Shown: piece by piece, positions 24,322 to 33,794 of the stretch | Numbering within the stretch: position 1 is the first letter of the stretch | Layout of the letters: every line of letters starts with the position of its first letter | Assembly (NCBI GenBank): GCA_028023455.1 | Contig: JAQFVV010000050.1 | Coordinates: 3,288,626 to 3,352,625, forward strand | Reading direction: 5' to 3' | DNA length: 64,000 bases | Source of the DNA: Epiperipatus broadwayi | Taxonomy: Eukaryota > Onychophora > Udeonychophora > Euonychophora > Peripatidae | Translations under genes and position numbers: made by a program | Notes under the pieces: generated by a model | Told to the model about the DNA's origin: nothing | The model's input: the letters and a program-made list of their open reading frames with translations, nothing else | Database searches by the model: none

Positions 24322-24365
24322 CAGTTATACACAAGCATAAAAAATGGTGGTCATGTGATGTTATT
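24322..24365. repeat. Outer flank shared by foldback family D copies
   Basis: The segment containing CACAAGCATAAAAAATGGTG is the inverse of sequence outside two other D copies (24552-24596 and 25008-25052, each with ACCATTCTTTATGCT). The family's terminal repeat is therefore longer than the AACAGGCAAAAC end. Confidence 0.5.
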
Positions 24366-24470
24366 GAGTTCATAAGAAGTTTGTGTGCCAGAACAGCGAG
24401 CAGCAGATTTGACCCTGGGACCTCCTGATTCCAAGGCAGACCCTCTACCAACTGATCCAAACCATGCAGG
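24366..24470 (-). mobile_element. tRNA-derived SINE, second family, best copy
   Basis: Minus-strand order: GCATGGTTTGGATCAGTTGG, TAGAGGGTCTGCC, AGGAGGTCCCAGGGTCAAAT, then CTGGCACACAAACTTCTTAT and GAACTC. The first 75 nt have A- and B-box-like blocks of a tRNA promoter, and the tail is shared with 11.85 kb and 62.2 kb. The text AGGGCCTATT.AAATAAAAA occurs both here at 24468 and at about 23853, bracketing the D element and this SINE. Confidence 0.65.
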
Positions 24471-24551
24471 GCCTATTCAAATAAAAAAGGAGGAGTGGGA
24501 ACCTAAATGATTAAAAAAAGGAGGAATATCAATAACATTAACTTATCACAG

Positions 24552-24800
24552 ATCACATGATCACCATTCTTTATGCTTTCACAAGCTGTTTTCCACTGAG
24601 GCAAAACTCTCCATACAGTAGCAGCACTCAGTGCAAGCCAGATTAATCAAGGAGTGCAGGAAGGTTTGTGCATAAAGTACCTATCCATAACCTAGTCATC
24701 CAACATCACTAGACCAGTTTCCAGTCTCCAACCCCCATCAGTGTTGAGCCCCAGATCTGAGAGCACCACACCAGGATCACAGGATCCAATGCAAACCTCC
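24552..24800 (+). mobile_element. Foldback family D, left half with outer flank
   Basis: The order ACCATTCTTTATGCT (outer flank), GAGGCAAAACTCTCCATACA, CACTCAGTGCAAGCCAGA, and TTTGTGCATAAAGTACCTAT follows the left arm of the full copy. It stops near 24790, after the GATCTGAGAGCACCACACCA centre marker. No inverse arm follows directly. Confidence 0.75.
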
Positions 24801-25007
24801 AGCAGCCACCCCTACCTCTCCAGCCAACTATAAAACATTAAGTCCAAAATGAGAACATAATAAGGTTCTCAAGTTGAGCTTATTAGCTTGTAGAGTTGTA
24901 TAGATCTGAACTCAGTTCATCATCCATACTTTTTGGTGTCTTTGGTTCTTTAATAACCACAGTCACCATAATCCTGTTAATCAGGACTAGTGTTAATCCA
25001 TCAAACA

Positions 25008-25152
25008 TCACGTGATTACCATTCTTTATGCTCACGCAAGCTGTTTTCCACAGTGACAAAATTCTCCATACAGCAGCACAACCTTCCTGCATCCATTGAT
25101 TACTCTGACCTGCACTGGGTGTTACTACTGTATGAAGGGTTTTGCCTCTGTG
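25008..25152. mobile_element. Foldback family D, chimeric end fragment
   Basis: It opens with the same outer flank and AAAATTCTCCATACAGCAGC left terminus as 24552, then jumps to a right terminus (CATTGATTACTCTGACCTGC to GGGTTTTGCCTC). The middle of the element is deleted, so two terminal pieces are joined. About 70 bp at its start are a direct repeat of 24552-24625. Confidence 0.65.
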
Positions 25153-25468
25153 AAAAACATTTACATAAGTCGTTTGTTGAGGTTTATTTTAAAAGAAAAA
25201 TATGTTGATCTCTCACATGTAGAACAGAGTGCTCAAACTAGCTGTGTATAAGTCATCATTAAAATAAAATTGAAATATTTCAATTCCAGTATATATTCGA
25301 GTTATATTGAGAATAAATAAAAAAAAAATGAAAACATAAAAGTGTTTTCAGAGAAGTATTTAAAAAAGTATTCCAGCTTAAAAATTATATAAATAAAGGA
25401 TTCAAGCATGAGTGCATGTGCGGCACAACTGTTCCCAAAAGCTATTAATATATAACTAAAAATAATAA
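25153..25468. other. AT-rich intergenic, nothing recognised
   Basis: The interval ends where the 3' region of the Penelope-like element begins. It contains no supported feature. Confidence 0.4.
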
Positions 25469-25469
25469 A

Positions 25470-25515
25470 CAAGCTAAGCACTTTCAAAGGATCTTGCCTT
25501 CATAATCATAGCTTG
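25470..25515 (-). ncRNA. Hammerhead-like motif 3' of Penelope-like frame (PLE-1)
   Basis: Minus strand: stem I CAAGCT (25515-25510), core ATGATTATGA, stem II AGG..CCT, then TTGAAA, GTGC and UU, and stem I return AGCTTG (25475-25470), which is perfectly complementary. It lies about 90 nt after the GIY-YIG frame. Hammerhead motifs in Penelope-like elements are established knowledge. The core here differs from the canonical CUGAUGA, so I call it hammerhead-like. Confidence 0.55.
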
Positions 25516-25559
25516 CTACTACATTTAATGACTTGCAAATATGATAATTCCATTTCTTT

Positions 25560-26155
25560 GATAAAGCATGGCACATGCCCTTCCTATTTATGGCATCATT
25601 GTGTCATGAGATGAAGAAGGCTTCTTTGATTTTTCTTTTAAGGTCATGCCTCTCTCTACACAGGATTGTGGGATTGTCTGGAATGCACTCATGGTGACTT
25701 GTGCTCAGGTGTTGGTAGAAAACTGAATAGGTGGAAGGATCATTGAGAGCTCTATTGTGTGAATATTTATGTTGTGCTAATCGTGTGGACAAAGATACTC
25801 TGCTTTCCCCATAATAAGTGCCTTTACAATTATTGTTGGAACATGCAATATTATATACTGTATGGGGGGTCTGTAAAAGTGGAGTTTGGTCTTTAGTGTT
25901 ATTAATTAAATTGTTAGAATTTGGAGGGGTTTGAAAACAAAGCTATTTGTTGTTGAGGATGGAATGCAATTTCTTGTGTAAATTGGATATATATATGGAA
26001 GTAATAAATTTCTTGTGTAAATTGGATATATATATGGAAGTAATAATCTGGGTTTATCCTGTGTGATGTGAGAGTTAAGATATTTATTCTGTATATGTAA
26101 AAAAAAAATTTATCAACAATGGACTGCCTGAATCCTAAATTCAATTAGGTCATCT
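25560..26155 (-). pseudogene. Penelope-like element PLE-1, linker and GIY-YIG endonuclease
   Basis: On the minus strand the frame gives a GIY-YIG nuclease: TVYNIACSNNNCKGTYYGES (about 25865-25806), then STRLAQHKYSHNRALNDP (25790-25740) and a C-terminal CRERHDLKRKIKEAFFI (to 25604). TVY and YYGE are the two motif halves, and R...H follow as expected. Upstream, KPRLLLPYI and NNLINNTKD match the linker of PLE-2 (KPRILIPYI, NRLINNTKD). Stops near 26120 and an in-frame 39-bp tandem duplication (25968-26045) mark decay. The reverse transcriptase is missing. Confidence 0.85.
25968..26045. repeat. 39-bp tandem duplication in PLE-1
   Basis: TTTCTTGTGTAAATTGGATA and the following bases to GAAGTAATA occur twice back to back with period 39 and are essentially identical. 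The unit is 13 codons long, so it keeps frame in the linker region of the element. Confidence 0.9.
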
Positions 26156-26159
26156 CTGT

Positions 26160-26700
26160 ATTCTATTACATTTGCTTTTGTGTTTGCCTCAATTTTACAT
26201 AAATAAAAAATATAAAAACAATTTTACTTAAATTGATATTTCAGTACTAACGGTCTATCCTTGAAATCCATTCAATAGACACTTTTACCAATATGTTAAC
26301 TGGCAATAACAAATATTGAAAGCTGTAGTGTGATTATTTAACGACAGTGAAAGTTTCATATTCTTGTTTGTATAATAATTTGGTAACTGATTATATAATT
26401 GTATTTTTATTTACGTTGTTATAGAAAATATTAATGCAATGCGCTTAACTGGGATGAGAGGTTATTATTGACATTTTTTAAATATTATTTATTTGTTTTT
26501 GTTTTTTATAAAGGGGAAAGATTTGGTGAAAGAGATAAATATAAAATGTGTGCTTGTGGATATGAGATTCTTATATTAATTAATTAATTAATATCTATTT
26601 AAACAAATGAATTATATGTGTAAATGCTAAGTCTTTATTTTGTGTATTTATTGCTTGAGAAAAATAATGTCTACAAGATTATAGTTAAACCACTAAACAT
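26160..26700. other. AT-rich intergenic, nothing recognised
   Basis: A short ATTA tandem occurs near 26575-26592. No other feature is visible. Confidence 0.4.
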
Positions 26701-26702
26701 CA

Positions 26703-26893
26703 TATGATCTAGATTCAGTGCTCTCATATACAAGGCTCCTCACTGACGAAGGCCACAAACCAGAAACTAGTCTGGGGATATTGGATGAGTAGACACTAGA
26801 TAGGGATTTTATTCACAAGCCTTCTGGCATCCATTGATTACTCTGGCTTGCACTGAGTGGCACTACTGTATGGAGAGTTTTGCCTGTTTCAAG
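26703..26893 (+). mobile_element. Foldback family D, right half with best hammerhead-like core
   Basis: The order GTGCTCTCATA, GGCTCCTCA, CTGACGA (26743-26749), GAAA (26763-26766), ACTAGTC, TGGGGA, then GATAGGGATTTTATTCACAA and the CTTGCACTGAGTGGCACTAC terminus matches the right arm of the full copy. TCCTCA (26737-26742) pairs with TGGGGA (26773-26778), with one G-U pair. ACTAGT gives a two-base-pair stem III with loop TA. Stem II is weak (GG with CC). Confidence 0.7.
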
Positions 26894-27878
26894 ATTACAG
26901 TTACTATTTGCATAAATTCTATTATTTAAATTTCAAATAACATTGTCATTAAAAAGTTTAATAAATCATTTTATTATTTGAATTTATTTTAATTCAATCA
27001 ATTATTCACTAAAGTATTTTATACTTCAAAATATATTTTTCCAGATATTACTCTTTTTATTGTGTGCTTACGTTATGCATTAAGTAAGTGCTTTCTAAAT
27101 TTTGTCATCCAAATACTTAAATTAGCATTTAAATTATACCTCAACAATAATGTTATTTGATATTGCACACAGATTAGATATACTCTGAGTATATTATAAT
27201 TAAGAAATATTTAGAATCATCATTTATAAAATACGATTTTATTTTCTGGAACAAGAGTAAAAATAACATATTTACTATTATTTATAGGATATAGAATTAA
27301 ATTATTTTGCAAGTCGAATTTAATGGCATTAGATTGTTAATGTTTGGATTTAAACATTCTCACTATTAAATGATTTTATCCTATTTAATAGAAAAAGGAA
27401 AAAAGTTTATAATTAATAATAAAGTGTGGAGATATTAAACCTCATTCAAGGGACATGTGTATACTCTAATTCTGGAGGAGTCTACATTATATTTCTATGA
27501 TCATCCAGTAAAGTTATTTGTCATACCTCACAGAAATTACATTGTTATTATTAATAGTTTAGACACTGTATGGAATTTGTTTAATATATGATTGTTTATT
27601 ATCTATAGGTTTAGATTGACTATATGAATAGGATCATTTGTCTGTAAAATTTAGATTAGGTGTCTATCAGTTTTATAGAATATCACATTGTCTTGTGTTA
27701 CTCCCACAATATATGGATGGATCTATCATTATACTTGCATGTATTTCCTTTGGCAACTGTGACATAATATAATTTATTATGAAGAAAAATATCATCTCAT
27801 ATAAAATTTAATTATATGGTGAAAGTTGCACGTAATCCCAATTGGTTCAGTTACAATATATTAGTTTTAAAAAATATA
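26894..27878. other. AT-rich intergenic, nothing recognised
   Basis: No supported feature is visible before the SINE at 27.9 kb. Confidence 0.4.
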
Positions 27879-28014
27879 TTTTAATTTTGTTTGTTTTTTG
27901 TTTTTTTTTCCATATGTCAAAGGCGTTGACGGGGAAACAAACCCGGGCCAGCTGCTTGGAAGGCAACTATGCTAACCACTAGGCCATCAACGCTTGACAT
28001 TTTTAATTTTGTTT
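27879..28014 (-). mobile_element. tRNA-Gly(TCC)-derived SINE with target duplication
   Basis: The tRNA-like body is 27923-27993 on the minus strand. Its acceptor stem GCGTTGA/TCAACGC is 7 bp and perfect. The D-arm includes TAGTGGTTAGCA, and the anticodon loop CTTCCAA gives TCC (glycine). It is preceded by GTCAA and followed by CTTTGACATATGG and an A tail, so GTCAA pairs with TTGAC and extends the acceptor stem. TTTTAATTTTGTTT at 27879-27892 and 28001-28014 is the target duplication. The T-arm is imperfect, and the flanks and tail argue against a functional tRNA gene. Confidence 0.85.
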
Positions 28015-28650
28015 TTAGCAAATTATCAAAAATTGCTTTGCCGTATTTTTAATTTTGTTTATAGCAAAGTATCAATACGGCTAAGCTATTTTTTGTTTTT
28101 AGCAATCAGTATTATAATAATTTGAGTGCAAATCTGTGCTTAATTCATAAATATTTTTATACTGAATATTTGATCACTGTATGTATACTTGGTGAGTTAC
28201 AATAATTATAAGTATATACATATTTGCCTGAAATGTGAGTATGTGGGGCAGATAAGTATTTAAACTAATAATAGTCATAAATACTAAAAATGAAATACTC
28301 AGCTAATTAAAAGTAATGGCGGGGAAGAGAGAATAGAGAAATGGAAATAAGCAAAATAATATGTGAACAAGATATGTAAAGATTCAAAAGTGAATTGTGT
28401 ATTAATTATTGCACAAGATTATCATGTGTTTATTATCTTAACTTTGAAAACCATCGTAAGTAAAGGGTTAAAGATCGTTTATAGCTTATTGATAATCAAT
28501 CCTGATTTTATTTAATTATTTTGGAAATAAAATGCAAAAAAAAAGATATATATCATCAAACTTGTTTTTATTAATTTAATTTTGAAAAACAAAATCTAAT
28601 TAAAAATGTAAAAAAAATAATAAATCATTGTATTTGAACAAAATACGAGA
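28015..28650. other. AT-rich intergenic, nothing recognised
   Basis: AATTTTGTTTTTAGC-like phrases repeat locally at 28005-28110. No other structure is visible. Confidence 0.4.
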
Positions 28651-29064
28651 CATAGATCACATGACCCTATTCTCTTAAGCTTGTAAGATATAATCAATGA
28701 GGATTGCCAATTCCTCAACAAGCTTTGTGATAAATGCTTAGCCACAGCCAGCACAAGACCCCCCCATCCTCTGAACATGGTTTCATGCTTTGACCCTCCT
28801 CAGAGAGGTGCTAGGGTAGGTTCGGACACCAGATCTAAAAATACCAATCCAAAGCCAGCAATTATCTAGAAGTTATCTATTGAGAGGAAAATCTGAAATT
28901 TTCAGACACCTACATGTCTTCAAACCCAACTATTCAACTCAAATGGCTATATACTCAGAGATTTGTGGGGGGGGGATCCTGACAGAGATATTTTAAGTGC
29001 TGGCTCTGGCTAAGCATTTATCACAAAGCTTGTTGAGGAATTGGCCATCCTCATTGATTATTGT
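28651..29064. mobile_element. Foldback family A, intact copy
   Basis: The terminal inverted repeats are about 48-50 bp: 28694-28742 (AATGAGGATTGCCAATTCCT onward) against 29012-29060 (ending GAATTGGCCATCCTCATT), with only scattered differences. The interior includes a C7 run, CATGGTTTCATGCTTTGACC, and a G9 run next to GACAGAGATATTTTAAGTGC. Comparison with 1.6-2.2 kb defines the family. It has no coding capacity. Confidence 0.75.
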
Positions 29065-30040
29065 ATTTGAAATTTCTATTTGTAAAATGACATTAAATCT
29101 ATAATCTATTTTAATAATGTTTCATCAACTTTAACTTTTCGACATGCGTTTAATAATTTCATATAAAGTAGGAGTATTGTGGACCCAATAATTTCATTTA
29201 TGCTTAAAAAAAATGAAGACCCAATTGAAATGCAACTTAAAATAGATCACAGTAAAAGCATATGTAGTTTTAATCAAGTTAAGAAATTCATAGCATTTCA
29301 AGATTATTAATACATCTCAAAATTAAGAAGGCTATTGACATTGTTATAAAAATAATAAGAGATAGTAATAAATATATTTTAAAAAAATTGCTTTAGTGTG
29401 AAGGGGAAATACATTGACAGAAGAGAATAAACATCATGTTAGTTCTAAGGCCTTAAATCAAATTGTAAAGTAATTGATTTAGTTTCAATTAAGTTTAATC
29501 TTTATAATGAATAATGTAGGTAATAAAATTTTTAATAATAATGTGATATAATGTAAATAAATAGGGGAAAAGGGAGAGAAATGTGCCAATAGTTTAGAAA
29601 AGAGGATATAAAAATGGGTAGAAAATACAAGGTCTTACAAACATCTTATAGAAAATGTAAAAATTGTCAGAAAAACAAATCAATAGCCATAGATAACAAA
29701 ATATTAAAATATATTCAGTAAAAAAAGCAAGAAACAACTACAAGATTTTTTATCAAACATAAATTAATCCATAATGTTGTTTTCAAATAATTAATAGTGA
29801 TTTCAACACAATTAAAATAAAACAACTATATAAAAGTAAACATTTTCTTTATTATTGAAGTGGTTTTGCCCTATATTAGAGCCTTTTCAAAATACACTTT
29901 TCTAATACAATCACATGACCCTTATATCAATCAATATTTCCTCTAACATTCATTTTACATAATCACTTTATATAATCATATAACCAATTTACACATATAT
30001 ACTCCCCCTATCCTTGTTTATATACATGTATGCATATTAA
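29065..30040. other. AT-rich intergenic, nothing recognised
   Basis: No open frame or repeat is supported up to the small foldback terminus at 30.04 kb. Confidence 0.4.
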
Positions 30041-30063
30041 AACAGGCAAAACTCTCCATACAG
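30041..30063 (+). mobile_element. Foldback family D, terminal scrap
   Basis: AAAACAGGCAAAACTCTCCA followed by TACAG is the exact family left terminus, and then the match stops. Confidence 0.6.
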
Positions 30064-30179
30064 ATTTATTTATATAAGGTTTCATCAAGAGGTACAATTT
30101 ATGAGTGAATATGTTCATGTATAAAAAAAAAACAAAAAAAAAACACAAGTATAGATACCAATGTTAATTGATAATTTTC

Positions 30180-33100
30180 AGTTGTTAAAGTTTCTTAGGA
30201 ATCAAAAATCTATCAAAGTCCATTAATTCCCACATTGTCTTGTAGGTCATTTCAGTTGCCAACCTAATGTCCTTGTCTCTCATGGTCTTCAATTTATTTA
30301 TAAGAGTTTGCCTAGAGTCAGTTATCAAAAAGAAGGGTACACCTCATAAGTCATATAGAATATGCTAAAAAGGTAGCACACCTGACTACAGCAAATATGC
30401 CTGTGTTAATTGCATACATTAAAGTTGTAATGAGTGGTCATTTTTCCCTGAACGAATAGTAAATTAGGGGTCTGATGTAATGCAGTACATTGGTTTGAAA
30501 AAATGTTCGATGGTGTCCTCTTCCTAATGGCATAATGAGAAAATAGGGTCTAAAGATGAAAAGTCCTATTTACTGCCAGAAAGTAAGCTGTGGAAAGGGC
30601 ATTAAGGTTAACCTTGATAGTACTTTGGCTACAGCCACCACAATTTAAATTTTTTAATAAGGTCAATGTTAGAAATGTTGAAGACTGTCCTATTGGGTGC
30701 ATTGAGATCATGAATTAGATGATATGCATCCAAATAGCTTATTTTTGAAGGTTTTGATCCAGCAGGTGGTACAGTAATTTTTGAAATGTCATCTGTTAAT
30801 TCCAAAATCCAAGAAATTTGACAATCTGGAGGAGGGTCAGTATGAAATTTGAAATTGAGACATAAAATTGTGGGAGAACTAAATTCAATTTGTGCAATAG
30901 ATTATATGAGCACTGGAGCTGAAGCACTTGAAGTGAATGTAGGCCAACTCTTTTAATTTATATGGTCTTTGAATTTTGTTTAGGCTAATTGCAACCATTT
31001 TCCCTTCCACAAAAGCTGAGAGTAAGGGAATTGACACCATGAACAAATTTGCCAGTAAACTTCATGAATGGCATGAAATATTATATCCTTGGAAACAGCA
31101 ACATGTTTAACAAAGTTACATTTGCATAGAGTGATGTGTACACCCTTGCAAGGGAATTATTTGTAGCTGCTGTAGTAATCTATATGACTTTTCTTTTAGC
31201 TGATGGAGAAAGATTAAACTATAATCCCAGAAATTTGTGAGGCTTAGCACAATACCCTGTGGGTAGCCTTTATTCGGAAGATTTGGATAGATTAAAAGAC
31301 AAACCTGACTCATTAAAAAGTTATGCATGAGTTGCAATAGCCTAATTATGAACTGGTGTGATGATAAGAACACAACCAGGTCATCCATGTAGGCAATGAA
31401 ATTAATATTTTTGTTTATGGATGTGATAAATAATCCAGGTAGGTTCTGTTCCAAGGATTTCAGTAGTGGGTTCATATATAGAATGAAAAGCAGGGCAATA
31501 AGAGGAGAGCCATGTGGGAAGGATTTGGTAGGTTTAAAACAGTCAGTGATTTTTCCATTTAAGGAAATTGCAATCTGTCTATTGTTTATGAGATTTCAAA
31601 TTATGTTTATAATCCCAGCAGGAATATCCAATCCACCAAGAAGGGAGATAAGATGTTGAAATCTCACAGAATCAAACACCCCAGAATTATGTTTATAATC
31701 TCAGCAGGAATATCCAATCCACCAAGAAGGAAGATAAGATGTTGAAATCTCACAGAATCAAACACCCCAGTGTTATCCAATTGGACCACTATTGGTTTGG
31801 ATTTTCTGAACCTTCTGGTGTGGTCAACAATCAGGTTAAAGAGGCTTAGGGCCTCCACCATAAAAGAATCTTTTCTGGTGAACTGGAATTCTGAGATTGA
31901 ATGCAAAACCTGATGCTGGATTTTATCTTTAACTATTGATATGATAAATTTTATTAATAATGATGTCATGAAAATAGGTCTAAGGTTTTCAAGAGATGAG
32001 GGGAACATATCGCTTATAAGAAATGAGTCCATAGCTATTGGATAAATACCCTCAATTTCTAGAGGCAAGCAGGTTAATCATTCTGCAGATGATAAAAACT
32101 AAGAATGCCTCGAGGTGCTTAATCAAGAACTTAGAAATCCCATTGAGACATGAATGTGTTCTATCCAGCATGGAGGCTGGCTTTGATTGCACATCGGCCT
32201 CCAATAAACCATGGATCATCTCATCATGGTCTATATTCTCAACATGGTAAGAAGAATAAGACACATCTGGCTGTTTGCTCTGATAGAAATTTAGGATCTG
32301 AATCATCAAGTTATTTCCTATGAAGATATCATCCCCCATTCTAATCACTGATGGGGTTTTAGACTTGTTCTATCAACCCAGAGCCTAAGGGAGATAACCC
32401 TTTGAAAAGTTATGAGGTTCTTCTAAAAACAACTTCAATCTCCTGGTTGCCAGATCAATCAGCATTTGTTGGGTATCTGCATAAAGTTGCTTCATTGTAG
32501 TTATAAATTGAACAGTGGCTACGTAGGTGCCATCTCATTTAATGTTTTGTTAATGTCTTCTAACCTATGTCGCAGGATCATTGGGCCTTTGTTTTTTTAT
32601 GTGTATAATGCAATGAGAGTGATAAGGATATTTATAAATGCAAACCAACCCTCAGACAGATGAAGGGTGAGAATACTTAAAATAAATATATGCTTCAGAT
32701 ATGATTGCTTCTGGAGCAGAGGATTTGAGTAAAAAAATTTAACATAGATTTCATATGTCCACAGAGCTGCAGTAGCAAGTTCAAAGATAGAGAAATCATG
32801 AGAGAATGATGGTCCATAAAGGGGACAGCTTGCAGAAATAGATCTAGGTAAAAATGGAATTCAGGAGAGTAGTAAATTAAATCTATTAAGGTGGAAAACT
32901 GTCTAGTGTAGTAAGAACATGCATGCACACATCAATCTGCAGTTTAGTAAGTGTATAAATTTAGCAGTGAAATTGATCATAATTTAAATTAAAATTGCCT
33001 AATAATATGGTGGGAAACGGATTGACATTTAGTGCAATATTAACTGGCTAATTCCACGAATCAAGGCAATGATTTTTGAGGTATACATAGGCAATATTAA

Positions 33101-33445
33101 ATTTGAATGAGTTGATTATGATAGTGACAAAAATCAAATTGTCATTCAGAAAGTTCACTTTGAAACATTGGATTATTGATTTGAAGGGTATGAGTAATGC
33201 AACACCAGCTGACAAACAGCTAGCAGTGAAGTAGTGAAGAGAACCAATTTTCTGTAATTTAGAGATGATTTCAGGGTTTGTATTAATGTGTAACCTAGTT
33301 TCAGAAAAACACACCAAATGAGGAGAGAAGAGTGCATCCAGTAAGAGATGGCATACACTCTCTTGAAGGAATTGAGGTTCCAAACATTAATGCCTGCAAA
33401 CTTTTTAAAAGGTTCACAGATTAACAAAAAAGCAACTGTCACTTT
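30180..33445 (-). pseudogene. APE-type LINE, ORF2 relic: endonuclease, reverse transcriptase, C-terminal CysHis region
   Basis: Minus-strand pieces occur in the order of a non-LTR ORF2. The endonuclease (33442-32695) has INVWNLNSFKRV, HLVCFSETRLH, VALLIPFKS and YYTRQFSTLIDLIYYSPEF. The reverse transcriptase (32350-31116) has SSLENLRPIFMTSLLIKF, VVQLDNTGVFDSVRFQHL, PHGSPLIALLFILYMNPLLK and AYMDDLVVFLSSHQ. The usual FADD/YADD box thus appears as YMDD. The tail near 30470-30580 reads C..EEDTIEHFFKPMYC, like the CysHis region of several clades. The frame is broken by many stops and by an 86-bp tandem duplication, so it is dead. I do not assign a clade. Confidence 0.85.
31598..31769. repeat. 86-bp tandem duplication inside the LINE reverse transcriptase
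   Basis: TTATGTTTATAATC...CAGCAGGAATATCCAATC through TCACAGAATCAAACACCC occurs twice back to back with period 86 and about two differences. Because 86 is not a multiple of 3, the duplication shifts the reading frame after the FDSVRFQHL block. Confidence 0.9.
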
Positions 33446-33794
33446 AAAGAATTTGAATTAGGGAGTTGTCCAAAAAATAGGTCCTATTCATCATTAGAGA
33501 CAACAATCGTATCTGTCACTTCCAAAAGTTAATCCTTTGTGCTTGATCAGATGTAACCTTAACTTGCTGTATTTGATGTTGATCATGCTCATATAAATCT
33601 GTTATCGTATCTGTTTGATCTGAATCTTCATTAATTTTTTATTTAGCATCTGAAGTTTGAGGACTATTTAAGAACCAGTTCTTGGTTATTTGATTTCAAT
33701 TTTTTGCCTTTACTCTTGGAAACACCTTGCTCATTATCTGAGGAACTTTTACCAGAATCAGATGTTTAGAAAAGATGCAGGGAGGTTGAAGATA

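Noticed and set aside
27923-27993. Functional tRNA-Gly(TCC) gene
   Set aside because: The acceptor and anticodon arms are good, but the T arm is imperfect, there is a target duplication and an A tail, and sister copies share non-tRNA ends. It is a SINE.
31396-31659. 87-codon plus-strand frame
   Set aside because: It is the antisense of the LINE reverse transcriptase containing the YMDD box.
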